Part shown: one piece after another, positions 27,998-36,611 of the stretch | How the letters are laid out: each line of letters starts with the position of its first letter | How positions within the stretch are numbered: position 1 is the first letter of the stretch | Assembly: GCF_004114975.1 (NCBI RefSeq) | Contig: NZ_CP030051.1 | Coordinates: forward strand, 2,046,001 to 2,110,000 | Source of the DNA: Bradyrhizobium guangdongense | Lineage (GTDB): Bacteria; Pseudomonadota; Alphaproteobacteria; Rhizobiales; Xanthobacteraceae | DNA length: 64,000 nt | Direction: 5' to 3' | The notes under the pieces: generated by a model | What the model was told of the DNA's origin: nothing | Database searches by the model: none | The model's input: the letters and a program-made list of their open reading frames with translations, nothing else | Position numbers and translations under genes: made by a program

Positions 27998-29662
27998 TCA
28001 GCGACCAAATCGTTTGGCCAGCATCTCTTTCAAGATCTGCCGCTTGATGGTCTTGTTGGTGAGCGCGCCGTCGTGCCACCAGAAACCGTCAGCCTTCATC
28101 TTCCCGGCCGCGCGGACGAAGCGGTCGGCGACCTCAGCGAAATCGGCGTCGGTGTAGTTGAGGCTGAAGATCAGCCGGCCGGTGCCGACCCAGCTCAACG
28201 CCAGGCCCTCGGCGCGCAGGTAATATTGCAGCATCCAGTTGTAGCGCGACGGAATGGTGTATTTCACGGTCCAGATCGACGAGAAGTTGGCGAACCGCAC
28301 CGGCAGGTCGGCATCGCTCATCATCTGGTTGAGCTTCTGCACGCGACCGTTCCAGGTCGCGTCGAGGCCGTCATAGATGGCGCGGAAGTTCGGGCTGGCC
28401 AGCCGGCTCAAGAACTCGTCCATCGCCGTCATGACGTAAGGATGCGAGTTGAAGGTGCCGCGCGCGAAGCAGATGTCGGCGGGACGATCGTCGCGGAAGC
28501 GACGCATCAATTCGCGCTTGCCGCAGACCACGCCGACAGGCAGGCCGCCGGCGAGACTCTTGCCGTAAGTCACCATGTCGGCCTTGACGCCGAAATATTC
28601 CTGGGCGCCTCCGGCGGCGAGACGGAAGCCGACGAACACCTCGTCGAAGATCAGCACGATGCCGCGCTGGTCGCAGACCTCGCGCAGCTTCTTCAGCCAC
28701 GCCGTGTAAGCCGCGCGATCAAAATTGCCGCCACGGGAGGAATCCACCAGCGAGGAATCGCCGGGCGCGTTGACGTTCGGATGGAGGCCTTGCAGCGGAT
28801 TGACCAGCACGCAGGCGATGTCCTTGCGCGTCTTCAGCACATGCAGGGTCTTCTCCGACATCTCGGAGAGGGTGTAGGTTTCATGCGCGGGAATCGGATT
28901 GCCGACGCCGGGCTGCACGTCGCCCCACCAGCCGTGATAGGCGCCGGCGAAACGGACAAGGTGCGTGCGCTTGGTGTGGTAGCGCGCCAGCCGCACCGCC
29001 TGCATCACGGCCTCGGTGCCGGACATGTGGAACGAGACCTCGTCGAGACCCGAGATATTGCAGAGCCGCTGCACGTTTTCGAGGATGACGGGGTGGTAGG
29101 GGCCGAGCACCGGACCGAGCGCATGCGCGCGCCTCTCGGAGCCCTCGATGCACTCCTTGTAAAAGTCGTGGCCGAAGATGTTGACGCCGTAGGATCCCGT
29201 AAGGTCGTACGAACTGTTGCCGTCGACATCGGTCACGGTGACGCCGCGCGACGATTCCATGAAGGTCGAGGTGCCCAGATGCTCGCGGACGAGGCGCGAG
29301 AACTGGAACGGCACGCGATAGCTTTCGGTGAAGTTGAGGTCGGAGATCGTCTCGGCCGCTTCCTTCGTCATCGCGCGGCCCTTGGGATAACGCTCGGCGT
29401 AGAGGCCGGCGAGACGAAAGAAGCCGTCCTTGCGCTGCTTCACCACATTCGCGGGCGCGTCGTCACAGCCGAAATATCTGTCGCCGTCGAACTCGTAGAA
29501 GGGCAGCAGCTTTGCCACCCGGCGCGACATCTTGGAGTGGCCGGCGAGCGAGCGGTGCTTGGCGCGGGACAGTTCGACCCGCGCCTTGATCTTCGGGAGG
29601 ACGGCGGCAGCGGATGCTGCGGCGGCCACGGATATCGAGAGAATCGGGAGTGTCGTTTCCAT
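27998..29662 (-). CDS. Class III aminotransferase of unknown substrate
   Basis: 554 residues, longer than the usual 420-460 for class III enzymes. Residues 5-22 are hydrophobic, then about 110 residues precede the PLP fold (SYDLTGSYGVNIFGHDFYKEC onward). The pyridoxal lysine is K368 in MVTYGKSLAGGLPVG and the cofactor aspartate D340 in IFDEVFVGFR. It resembles glutamate-1-semialdehyde aminomutase and the aminotransferase parts of polyketide or lipid systems. It is divergent from psd with only 35 bases between start codons. The N-terminal helix suggests membrane association; an amino-lipid role is inference. Confidence 0.85.
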   Translation of the reverse strand: METTLPILSISVAAAASAAAVLPKIKARVELSRAKHRSLAGHSKMSRRVAKLLPFYEFDGDRYFGCDDAPANVVKQRKDGFFRLAGLYAERYPKGRAMTKEAAETISDLNFTESYRVPFQFSRLVREHLGTSTFMESSRGVTVTDVDGNSSYDLTGSYGVNIFGHDFYKECIEGSERRAHALGPVLGPYHPVILENVQRLCNISGLDEVSFHMSGTEAVMQAVRLARYHTKRTHLVRFAGAYHGWWGDVQPGVGNPIPAHETYTLSEMSEKTLHVLKTRKDIACVLVNPLQGLHPNVNAPGDSSLVDSSRGGNFDRAAYTAWLKKLREVCDQRGIVLIFDEVFVGFRLAAGGAQEYFGVKADMVTYGKSLAGGLPVGVVCGKRELMRRFRDDRPADICFARGTFNSHPYVMTAMDEFLSRLASPNFRAIYDGLDATWNGRVQKLNQMMSDADLPVRFANFSSIWTVKYTIPSRYNWMLQYYLRAEGLALSWVGTGRLIFSLNYTDADFAEVADRFVRAAGKMKADGFWWHDGALTNKTIKRQILKEMLAKRFGR

Positions 29663-29697
29663 GACAACAAGCGCTAATACTGTGAGCTGACAGATTC

Positions 29698-30606
29698 ATG
29701 ACAGTCAAAGCCCTCATCGCCTCTTTCACCCAGCAGGAAGACCTCAACTTCCTGCTGACCAACCGCATCCCTCGCGCGGGCCTGACCCGCTTCATGGGCT
29801 GGTTCTCCAAGATCGAGAATCCGCTGGTGCGGGATTTCTCCATCGCACTCTGGAAGCTGTTCTCCGATCTCGACCTCTCGGAGGCGAAGAAAGACCATTT
29901 CAACAGCCTGCACGACTGTTTCACGCGCGAGCTGAAGCCGGGCCTGCGACTTTTTGATCCCGACGCTTCGGTTGTCGCGAGCCCCTCCGACGGCATCGTC
30001 GGCGCCCACGGCCGCATCGCCGACACCGAGTTGTTCCAGGTCAAGGGCGCGCCCTATTCGCTGCTCGATCTGCTCGGCGATCCCGCCCTCGTCGAGCAGC
30101 ATCGCGATGGCAGCTTCGTCACGCTGCGGCTGACCTCGAGCATGTATCATCGCTTCCATGCGCCTTATGATGCGCATATCGAGCGCGTCACGCTGATCCA
30201 CGGCGACGTCTGGAACGTCAACCCGATCGCCTTGAAGAGGGTCGAACGCCTGTTCTGCAAGAACGAGCGCGCGGTGATCCGCACGCGGTTGTCGACCGGC
30301 GAAGCGGTGACGCTGGTGCCGGTCGCCGCGATCCTGGTTGCGAGCATCCGGCTGCACTTCCTCGACACGGTGCTGAACGCGCAGACCAGGGGACCGGTCA
30401 ATTTCCCCTGCGACGTCAACGTGGCCAAGGGCGAGGAGCTCGGCTGGTTCGAACACGGCTCGACCATCATCATCCTCGCGCCCGGCGACTTTTCATTCTG
30501 TGAGGGGATCACCGAGGGGACGCGCATTCGCGCAGGTCAGGCCCTGCTTCGGCGGAGTCTTCATTCCGCCGCGGGTTGCGGCTATATCGTTGGCGGGGAC
30601 GGCTAG
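29698..30606 (+). CDS. psd: Phosphatidylserine decarboxylase Psd
   Basis: 302 residues. The self-cleavage site G254-S255-T256 in FEHGSTIIIL yields the pyruvoyl group; SMYHRFHAPYDAHI contains the conserved His pair, and FTRELKPGLR and SPSDGIV are also typical. It makes phosphatidylethanolamine at the inner membrane, the substrate of the PmtA-like protein nearby. The C-terminal extension after the cleavage site is about 47 residues, as in the longer Psd type. It starts 35 bases from the divergent aminotransferase; a Nudix gene follows 20 bases downstream. Confidence 0.94.
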   Translation: MTVKALIASFTQQEDLNFLLTNRIPRAGLTRFMGWFSKIENPLVRDFSIALWKLFSDLDLSEAKKDHFNSLHDCFTRELKPGLRLFDPDASVVASPSDGIVGAHGRIADTELFQVKGAPYSLLDLLGDPALVEQHRDGSFVTLRLTSSMYHRFHAPYDAHIERVTLIHGDVWNVNPIALKRVERLFCKNERAVIRTRLSTGEAVTLVPVAAILVASIRLHFLDTVLNAQTRGPVNFPCDVNVAKGEELGWFEHGSTIIILAPGDFSFCEGITEGTRIRAGQALLRRSLHSAAGCGYIVGGDG

Positions 30607-30626
30607 ACGATACGACGGGATCTGTG

Positions 30627-31190
30627 ATGGTGCGGACGCCGGTAATGGCGGCGGGTGGGATCGTGCTGCGGCGTGGCGAGGCGCCGCTGATTGCCGTCGT
30701 GCGACAGCGCAAGCGCAACGAATGGGTGCTGCCCAAGGGCAAGCTCGACGACGGCGAGACGCCGAAACAGGCCGCCCACCGCGAGGTGCTGGAGGAGACC
30801 GGCCACGACGTCGCCATGCACGAATTCCTGGGCACGCTGGTCTACCAGTCGGGTGGGCGCTCGAAGGTCGTGCACTTCTGGCGGATGGAAGCCGAGGGCG
30901 GCCCCGTCCGCAAGCTGATGAGCGACATCAAGACGGTCGACTGGCTGACGCTGGACGATGCGCTTGCGCGCCTGTCGCGCGAATATGAGCGTGCGTTCCT
31001 CACCCAGGTCGGCCCGATCGCGATCGCGGCGGCGGGGCTTCCGATTGCGACTGAGCCGACGCCGACGCTGGCGGCCGATGATATCGATGCCGCCTTGCAG
31101 ACGTTGACTCCCGCCGAAGCCGCCTCGGTCGACGAACTCAGGCATGGCCTGTTGCAGAAGGTCCGAGCCTGGCTGCGCGGCGAGGCGTGA
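30627..31190 (+). CDS. Nudix hydrolase
   Basis: 187 residues. The Nudix box runs from GKLDDGETPKQAAHREVLEETG, matching G-x5-E-x7-R-E-x2-E-E-x-G, near residues 38-58. The pattern VLPKGKLDDGE and the preceding VVRQRKRNEW are like diphosphoinositol- or diadenosine-polyphosphate hydrolases of the MutT group. The substrate is unknown. It follows psd by 20 bases and is likely cotranscribed. ATG at 30627; a GTG at 30624 is possible. The 123-base gap downstream has only a degenerate GTGGGCACGC repeat. Confidence 0.88.
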   Translation: MVRTPVMAAGGIVLRRGEAPLIAVVRQRKRNEWVLPKGKLDDGETPKQAAHREVLEETGHDVAMHEFLGTLVYQSGGRSKVVHFWRMEAEGGPVRKLMSDIKTVDWLTLDDALARLSREYERAFLTQVGPIAIAAAGLPIATEPTPTLAADDIDAALQTLTPAEAASVDELRHGLLQKVRAWLRGEA

Positions 31191-31313
31191 GCTTTCCCAT
31201 TCGTCTCTCTCTCTACGCCGTCATTGCCGAGAAAGTGGTGGGCACGCTGCGCTTTGCCCGACTCCGATACATCGCTGCTTCCGCAACGACGGAGGGGAGG
31301 CGCGCCCTTCCAA

Positions 31314-32786
31314 CTACTGCCGCTTCTTTTCCCTCGGCGCCGGAGCCGGCGCAGGTCTGCGCGGCACGACGGGGCGTTGGACGCCGGGCAGGCGCTGCTG
31401 CAGGCCGGGCTGGCGCTGGACGCCGCCTTGTTGCGGCTGGACGGCCGGCTGCGGGCCGGGCTGCAGTCCGGTGCGCGGCGCTTGCGGCGGTGGCGTCATG
31501 CCTGGCTGAGGCGTGACCGCGCCTGGCCGCTGCGGAGGTTGTCCGCCGCGCGGTGGCTGGGTCTGCGGCGTCGCGCCGGGCTGCGTGCCTTGTCCGCTGC
31601 GCGGCGGAGCAGCCGGTAGTCCCGGACTCTGCCGCAGGCCGGGTCGCTGCGGACCATGTTGCTGCGGACCTTGGCCCGCGCGCGGCGTGCCCGGTTGCAC
31701 GGCGCCGCCTTGCCGGCCCGGTGTCTGCGCGCCGGGCGGCTGCTGACCCGGACGGTTGTTCTGGCCCGGCTGAGCCGGCTGACCGTTCGGCCGCTGCGGC
31801 TGCTGGTTCGGCGTCGTCGCCGGACGCAATTGCTGTTGCTGGGGCGGCTGCGCCGGGCGTGGGATGCGACTGACCGCAGCCGGATTGGTCCGGCGGAAGT
31901 CGCGCTGCTCGGTGACGATCTGGCGACCCGTGGTCTGCGCCGCATGCACCTGGCTGACGAAGCCGCGGTCGCGCGCAATCTGCTGCGGTGGAATCGTGAT
32001 CGGCACCGCGGCGAAGCGCATGCCGGCTGGGCCGCCCGCGCCCGGCCGGATCGCAAAGCCGCTCGCGGCTTGCGTCAGCGAGCCGAGCCGCGTGCCGCTG
32101 GTGCGGTCGCTGACCTCGATATGGCCGACCCGGCCATCGGCGTCGGGATAGAGCTTGATGTTGACGTTGTTGGCGCTGCTCGCGGCCGCGCCCTCGGGCA
32201 CGTCGACGACGCCGGTGGTGCCGCGAATGCCGAGGGTCGCGGTCGGGGTTGCGATCTTCATGTCGCCGGTCTTCGCCACGGCCGCGGCAACGAAGGCGAC
32301 GGTGCCCTTGCCGATGTCGAAGATCGCCGAATTCTGCTTGCCGCCGTCTTCATAGACGTAGTTGTCGATGGTGATCTTGGAGCCGGCGGAAAGATTGAAC
32401 GTGGTGGCGTCGTTGAAGGTGATGCCGAGCGAGGAGTTCGAGGACGTCTGGACGACGTCGTTGAGATAGATGTCGTCGCGCACCTTCAGCGGATAGGAGT
32501 TCTTGTCGCGGATCACGGTCGCGATTCCCGTCACGGTCGCGACGTTGCCGATCGGCTCCACAGCGGCGGGTTGGGCGTCGGTGGCCGGTGCGGGCGAGGC
32601 CGATGGCGCCGGGGAGGGCGCGGGCGTCGGCTGCGCTTGCGGCTGAGCTTGTACTTGAGCTTGTACTTGAGCTTGTAGTTGGGCTTGCGCGAGCTCGACT
32701 GCGTCGGATGCGCACGCGCGGTCAGCACCCGCCAGCGGCAGCGCCAGCAGCGGCAAAGCGAACACGATGCGGCGCCAAGCCACCAT
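31314..32786 (-). CDS. Exported FecR-domain protein with Pro/Gln-rich tail
   Basis: 490 residues: signal peptide to about 27, a low-complexity QAQVQAQVQAQPQAQP segment encoded by a 12-base tandem repeat (32645-32688), a FecR domain at about 80-215 (GNVATVTGIATVIRDKNSYPLKVRDD, IATPTATLGIRGTTG), then about 220 residues of Pro, Gln and Gly. The length of the tail is unusual. FecR domains bind sugars or peptides outside the inner membrane; this one has no FecI partner, so iron-uptake signalling is unlikely. Start: ATG at 32786, with GTG at 32795 as the alternative. Confidence 0.8.
   Translation of the reverse strand: MVAWRRIVFALPLLALPLAGADRACASDAVELAQAQLQAQVQAQVQAQPQAQPTPAPSPAPSASPAPATDAQPAAVEPIGNVATVTGIATVIRDKNSYPLKVRDDIYLNDVVQTSSNSSLGITFNDATTFNLSAGSKITIDNYVYEDGGKQNSAIFDIGKGTVAFVAAAVAKTGDMKIATPTATLGIRGTTGVVDVPEGAAASSANNVNIKLYPDADGRVGHIEVSDRTSGTRLGSLTQAASGFAIRPGAGGPAGMRFAAVPITIPPQQIARDRGFVSQVHAAQTTGRQIVTEQRDFRRTNPAAVSRIPRPAQPPQQQQLRPATTPNQQPQRPNGQPAQPGQNNRPGQQPPGAQTPGRQGGAVQPGTPRAGQGPQQHGPQRPGLRQSPGLPAAPPRSGQGTQPGATPQTQPPRGGQPPQRPGAVTPQPGMTPPPQAPRTGLQPGPQPAVQPQQGGVQRQPGLQQRLPGVQRPVVPRRPAPAPAPREKKRQ
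32645..32688. repeat. 12-base tandem repeat in the FecR-domain gene
   Basis: ACTTGAGCTTGT repeats about three times with minor change, encoding alternating Gln-Ala-Gln-Val. Slippage here would change the linker length in steps of four residues without a frameshift. Confidence 0.7.
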
Positions 32787-32964
32787 CAAATCCACGAATG
32801 AGGTCCCGGTGAGAACGCGAGGCGAGGTCAGCCGATATCAGCCTGATATGGCTGAATGGCGGATGAACGTGTGTCGCATGGGACGGGCGGACGTTCAAAC
32901 GCCACGTCCCGATATCAAGGACGTGGCGCCATCATGAGAACAAGAACGCTTGCCAGCGGCGGCG

Positions 32965-33762
32965 TCAGCTCACCCGCTTCCAGGTCTGGCCGCCGCAGAA
33001 CAGGCCGCCGAAGGCGCAGCCCTGCACGCGCATCGCGTTCGGACCTTTCATCGCGATGGTCGAGTCGTAGTTGCGGCCGGAGTTGGGGTCGTGGATGCGG
33101 CCGCTCCACTTGGCGCCATCGGGCTTCATGTTGATCAGGATCCGCTCATTGGTTTTCTCGGCATAGCCGCAGAGATTGGTGCCGCACTGTTCGACGCGAA
33201 CATTGCCTTTGTTCTCCTCGGTGGCCCAGACGCCGATCGGTGTATTCGCGGCCTGCACGGGCGCGGCCTGCACGGGCGCGACAGGCGCCGGAGCGGGCGG
33301 CGGCGTATAGGCGGGCGCCGCGGCAACCGGCGCGGGCGCGACAACCGGAGCGGGAGCTGCAACCGGCGCCGGCGGCACGGTCGTGTCGAGGGGCGGCGCG
33401 GCAGCAACATTTGCCGGAGCGGGGGCAGCGGTCGGCGCTGCCGGAGCGGGGCCAGGCACCGGCGCCTGCGCCACGGGCTGCTGCTGCACCGGAGCGGGCG
33501 CGGGCTGTGCCGTCGTCGTCGACGGCGTGGTGTCGTCGTTCCTGGAGCCGCCAAGGCCGTTGAGATTGATGTTGTTCAGCTTGATCGGCTTGTCCGACAG
33601 GCCGGGCGCCACGATGGTGACGCAATCGAGCGAGGCGCAATTGCGCGGCGTCTCGATGCGGATGCGCTGGCCCTCGATCTGGAACGAGAGCGAATTGCCG
33701 GCATGCGCGGCGGCGGTCGAGGCCAGGAAGAGCGCGGCGGCGGCGATGCTGAGCTTGTTCAT
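32965..33762 (-). CDS. Exported DUF2147-type protein with Pro/Ala linker
   Basis: 265 residues with a signal peptide ending AAAHA at about 21. Residues about 22-65 form a short domain (LSFQIEGQRIRIETPRNCASLDCV) with a Cys pair, followed by about 100 residues rich in Pro and Ala, then a C-terminal DUF2147 domain (GVWATEENKGNVRVEQCGTNLCGYAEK to GGQTWKRV). DUF2147 is a lipocalin-like fold of unknown ligand in the periplasm. Four cysteines of the C-terminal domain could pair. ATG at 33762; codons further upstream would add a non-secretory extension. Confidence 0.85.
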   Translation of the reverse strand: MNKLSIAAAALFLASTAAAHAGNSLSFQIEGQRIRIETPRNCASLDCVTIVAPGLSDKPIKLNNINLNGLGGSRNDDTTPSTTTAQPAPAPVQQQPVAQAPVPGPAPAAPTAAPAPANVAAAPPLDTTVPPAPVAAPAPVVAPAPVAAAPAYTPPPAPAPVAPVQAAPVQAANTPIGVWATEENKGNVRVEQCGTNLCGYAEKTNERILINMKPDGAKWSGRIHDPNSGRNYDSTIAMKGPNAMRVQGCAFGGLFCGGQTWKRVS

Positions 33763-33955
33763 GACAATCTCCGAAATGGCGTGGGTCCGAGCTGGACTGA
33801 AGTCGGTCGCGGACCGGATGTGGTTCGACCTTATGCCGGCGCTATCGGGCGTTCTGTGATGGACCTCACAACGGCTGCCCGAGCCCGGCATGGTTAAGGA
33901 AGGCTGAAATCAACGTGTTGAAGAGTCTTTAAGTAAATTCACCGAACGTGCGCGC

Positions 33956-35161
33956 ATGACGCGCGGAGTTCGTTTGTATCTCGTCGGCTCCATCGTCCTT
34001 GTTTCGCTTGCGGGTTGCGGACGCGGCTGGTTCCAGGCCGAACGTGAACCGTGGCGGGCCGAGGCCGAAGCGGCGTGCCTGAAATCGGGCGCCGTGAAAG
34101 AGAGCGCCGACATCGTCCGGGTCGAGCCGATCTCCGGCCCCGGAATGTGTGGCGCCGAGTTTCCGCTGAAAGTCGCCGCCCTGGGTGAAGCCTCGAGCAG
34201 CTATGGCTTTGCCGACGAGGAGCTGCGCCCGCCCGGCACGATCGGCAATCAGCCGCGCTGGCCGGTGAACCAGCCGCAATCGAATTATCCGGCACCCGGC
34301 TATCCGCAGCGGTCGAACTACCCTGAAAGCGCGGTGCGCCAGCCCACCGGCTATGGCGCCTCGTCAGGCCCGGTGTCGCTCAATGCGCCCGGCGTGGCGC
34401 CGCAGGACGACGAGATCGACCTGCCGCCAGAGGGCACGGATGCCGCAGGTGCGGCGCGCTACATGAACGCGCCGAGCTATCCGGCTCGGCCGGCGCCGTA
34501 TTCGCAGGCTCCGTATTCGCAGGCGCCGGCGCAGCAGCCGCTGCCGCGGCTCGGTCCTGCCCAAGGCAATCCCGTCGCCGCCGTCGGTCCCGTCGCGATC
34601 AAGCCGACGGCGACGCTTGCTTGTCCGATCGTCTCCGAACTCGACCGCTGGCTTGCCGACAGCGTGCAGCCTTCGGCGATGCGCTGGTTCGGCGCCCGTG
34701 TGGTCGAGATCAAGCAGATCTCCGCCTATTCCTGCCGCGGCATGAACGGCAATCCGCACGCCCATGTTTCCGAGCACGCCTTCGGCAACGCGCTCGACGT
34801 CGCCGCCTTCGTGCTCGCTGACGGCCGCCGCATCACCGTGAAGGACGGCTGGCACGGCATGCCGGAAGAGCAGGGATTTTTGCGCGACGTGCAGTCGGGC
34901 GCGTGCGCGCATTTCACCACCGTGCTCGCGCCAGGCTCGAACGTCTATCACTACGATCATATCCACGTCGATCTGATGCGCCGCGCCAGCCGCCGGCTGA
35001 TCTGCCAGCCGGCCGCAGTCTCCGGCGAAGAGGTTGCCGGACGCGCCCAGCGGCGCAATCCCTATGCGAACTCGCGCGATCCCTACGTGACCGGCTCGCT
35101 CGGCACGCACAAAAGCAAGCGCGACAAGATCAACGAGGAAGACGAGTTCTCGGACGACTGA
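33956..35161 (+). CDS. Extensin-like LAS-peptidase lipoprotein
   Basis: 401 residues. LAGC at 18-21 is a lipobox, so the protein is probably an outer- or inner-membrane lipoprotein. The middle (about 90-215) is Pro/Tyr/Gln-rich, with a YSQAPYSQAP repeat. The C-terminal extensin-like domain has SEHAFGNALDVAAF and HYDHIHVDLM, which supply the His-Asp...His zinc ligands of LAS metallopeptidases (VanY/MepA relatives). It probably trims peptide stems of peptidoglycan. The gene is divergent from the DUF2147 gene and has no close partner. Confidence 0.87.
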   Translation: MTRGVRLYLVGSIVLVSLAGCGRGWFQAEREPWRAEAEAACLKSGAVKESADIVRVEPISGPGMCGAEFPLKVAALGEASSSYGFADEELRPPGTIGNQPRWPVNQPQSNYPAPGYPQRSNYPESAVRQPTGYGASSGPVSLNAPGVAPQDDEIDLPPEGTDAAGAARYMNAPSYPARPAPYSQAPYSQAPAQQPLPRLGPAQGNPVAAVGPVAIKPTATLACPIVSELDRWLADSVQPSAMRWFGARVVEIKQISAYSCRGMNGNPHAHVSEHAFGNALDVAAFVLADGRRITVKDGWHGMPEEQGFLRDVQSGACAHFTTVLAPGSNVYHYDHIHVDLMRRASRRLICQPAAVSGEEVAGRAQRRNPYANSRDPYVTGSLGTHKSKRDKINEEDEFSDD

Positions 35162-35190
35162 CAATAGTCTTGCGAGAATCGTCCTCCGTC

Positions 35191-35311
35191 GTCATTGCGC
35201 GCCAACGGGCCCGCCCGAAGCGCGGCCCGATGACAGGCTCCGCGAAGCAATCCAGATTGTCACCGCGGCGGCAGCCTGGATTGCTTCGTCGCAAGAGCTC
35301 CTCGCAATGAC
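35191..35311. repeat. Palindromic repeat, class C, extended copy
   Basis: GTCATTGCGCGCC at the left and CTCGCAATGAC at the right, with AAGCAATCCAG and its complement CTGGATTGCTTC inside. It is longer than the copies at 49568-49652 and 61502-61584 because of a central GC-rich insert. It lies between the extensin-like gene and a convergent small gene. Confidence 0.75.
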
Positions 35312-35380
35312 GAGGAGAGACAGAGATTCCTGATAGCCGACGACGTCATCTGCTACCCTTGGCGGGGCTAGACTAAGCCA

Positions 35381-35722
35381 TCATCTCGTGCTCGGCTTCG
35401 ACGATGCCGGCGCCAGCCCCATGCACAGCTGCACTTCGGCCGGGACGTTGTAGGTCCGCATGATGTGGCGGCTGTCGCGCAGGCCGGTTGCCTCGCGTTG
35501 GACGACGAACATCCAGAGCGCCTGGCCGGCTTCCATCACCAGCTTCCGTCTTGCCGATTGCAGCGAGGCCGGCATTTCCAGGCGTGGATGGGCCGCGTCG
35601 AAGTCGCGCAATTGGGCCAGCGCCTGTTCGAGCGTGCGGCCCATTCGTCCAAGCGCCGAGGCCTGTTCCTGGACAAGCTCGTAGTGGAGGATATCGACCG
35701 GCGGGCGAAGATCACGGGACAT
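35381..35722 (-). CDS. Small conserved protein, DUF6665-like
   Basis: 113 residues, helical, with LHYELVQEQASALGRMGRTLEQALAQLR, a stretch I associate with a small rhizobial family (probably DUF6665). No signal peptide, no catalytic motif. It begins 56 bases after the stop of the TetR gene on the same strand and could be cotranscribed with it. Function unknown. Start ATG at 35722; an upstream in-frame ATG at 35737 is possible. Confidence 0.65.
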   Translation of the reverse strand: MSRDLRPPVDILHYELVQEQASALGRMGRTLEQALAQLRDFDAAHPRLEMPASLQSARRKLVMEAGQALWMFVVQREATGLRDSRHIMRTYNVPAEVQLCMGLAPASSKPSTR

Positions 35723-35778
35723 GGCGCTCAATATAATGGCGCGCGTCCCGGACGTGCAACGCGGGGTCCGGGCTGCCG

Positions 35779-36414
35779 TTACTTTGCCTTGTAGGCGGCC
35801 AGGAACATCCGCGTCGCGCTGTCGACGACTTCCGTCATGCGCTGTTCCGATGGCGGCGAGGCGGCCTGGAAGATGAGCGGCAGGAACAGCGAGGCCTTGC
35901 ACAGTTCCATAAACTGCGAGGCGGCGAGGTCGCAATCGTCGATCTCGAGATCGCCCGAGGCGACATGGGCTTTGAGATATTCGGACAGCCGGTTGATGGT
36001 CTTGTCCAGCACGCGCAGATAATAGCGGCGGCCGACGTCGGGCATGCGCTCGGCGATGGCCATTACGGTGCGGATCGCCGATCCGCCGCCGGGCCGGCAG
36101 AGCAGGTGGTTGTAGGCCTGGCCAAAGTCCTTCAGCGTGGTCTCGGCGTCGCGCGCAGGGTCGAAATTGAACACGACCTGGCCGTGAAAGAGCGCTTCCT
36201 CCTCCAGGATGGCTTCGAACAGCGCGCTCTTGTCGGCGAAGTAGACGTAGAGCGTGCCCTTGGAAACGCCGGCCGCGCGGGCGATCTCGCCCATGCTGGC
36301 GCCGTCGAAACCCAGATCCATGAACACCTTACGGGCGCCAGCCAGAATCTGGCGGCGTTTGGAGCTGTCCTCCTCCTGGAGGACGTGCAGATGTTCGCGA
36401 CTGGCTACAACCAT
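35779..36414 (-). CDS. TetR-family repressor of the adjacent pump
   Basis: 211 residues. N-terminal helix-turn-helix at about 20-65 (RRQILAGARKVFMDLGFDGASMGEIARAAGVSKGTLYVYFADK). The C-terminal ligand domain is of the AcrR-type. It is divergent from the EmrA-like gene, and a perfect 11-base inverted repeat lies between them at 36512-36534, as expected for an autoregulated pump repressor. The inducer is unknown. Confidence 0.92.
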   Translation of the reverse strand: MVVASREHLHVLQEEDSSKRRQILAGARKVFMDLGFDGASMGEIARAAGVSKGTLYVYFADKSALFEAILEEEALFHGQVVFNFDPARDAETTLKDFGQAYNHLLCRPGGGSAIRTVMAIAERMPDVGRRYYLRVLDKTINRLSEYLKAHVASGDLEIDDCDLAASQFMELCKASLFLPLIFQAASPPSEQRMTEVVDSATRMFLAAYKAK

Positions 36415-36511
36415 TGGTTCAGCGTCTCGGAAGGTTTCTGAAGCGGGCTCGAAGCATGAAACCTGAATAAAGGATTCGAGCTAGTAGGATCGGCCCGGGA
36501 ATATTTATTAG

Positions 36512-36534
36512 ATTGACCGAACCGTTCGGTCAAT
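36512..36534. promoter_or_regulatory. Perfect palindromic operator for the TetR repressor
   Basis: ATTGACCGAAC and its exact inverse GTTCGGTCAAT, separated by one base. This is the size and symmetry of a TetR dimer site, about 78 bases before the EmrA-like start and 98 before the repressor start. It contains TTGAC, which could be the -35 of the pump promoter. Confidence 0.85.
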
Positions 36535-36611
36535 GGTATTTGGGAGGGCGAGCGGGAAACCGCGGCTGTGCGACGGCCGCCCCGAATCGCGTTTTTATGG
36601 GGGAGGCCTTT

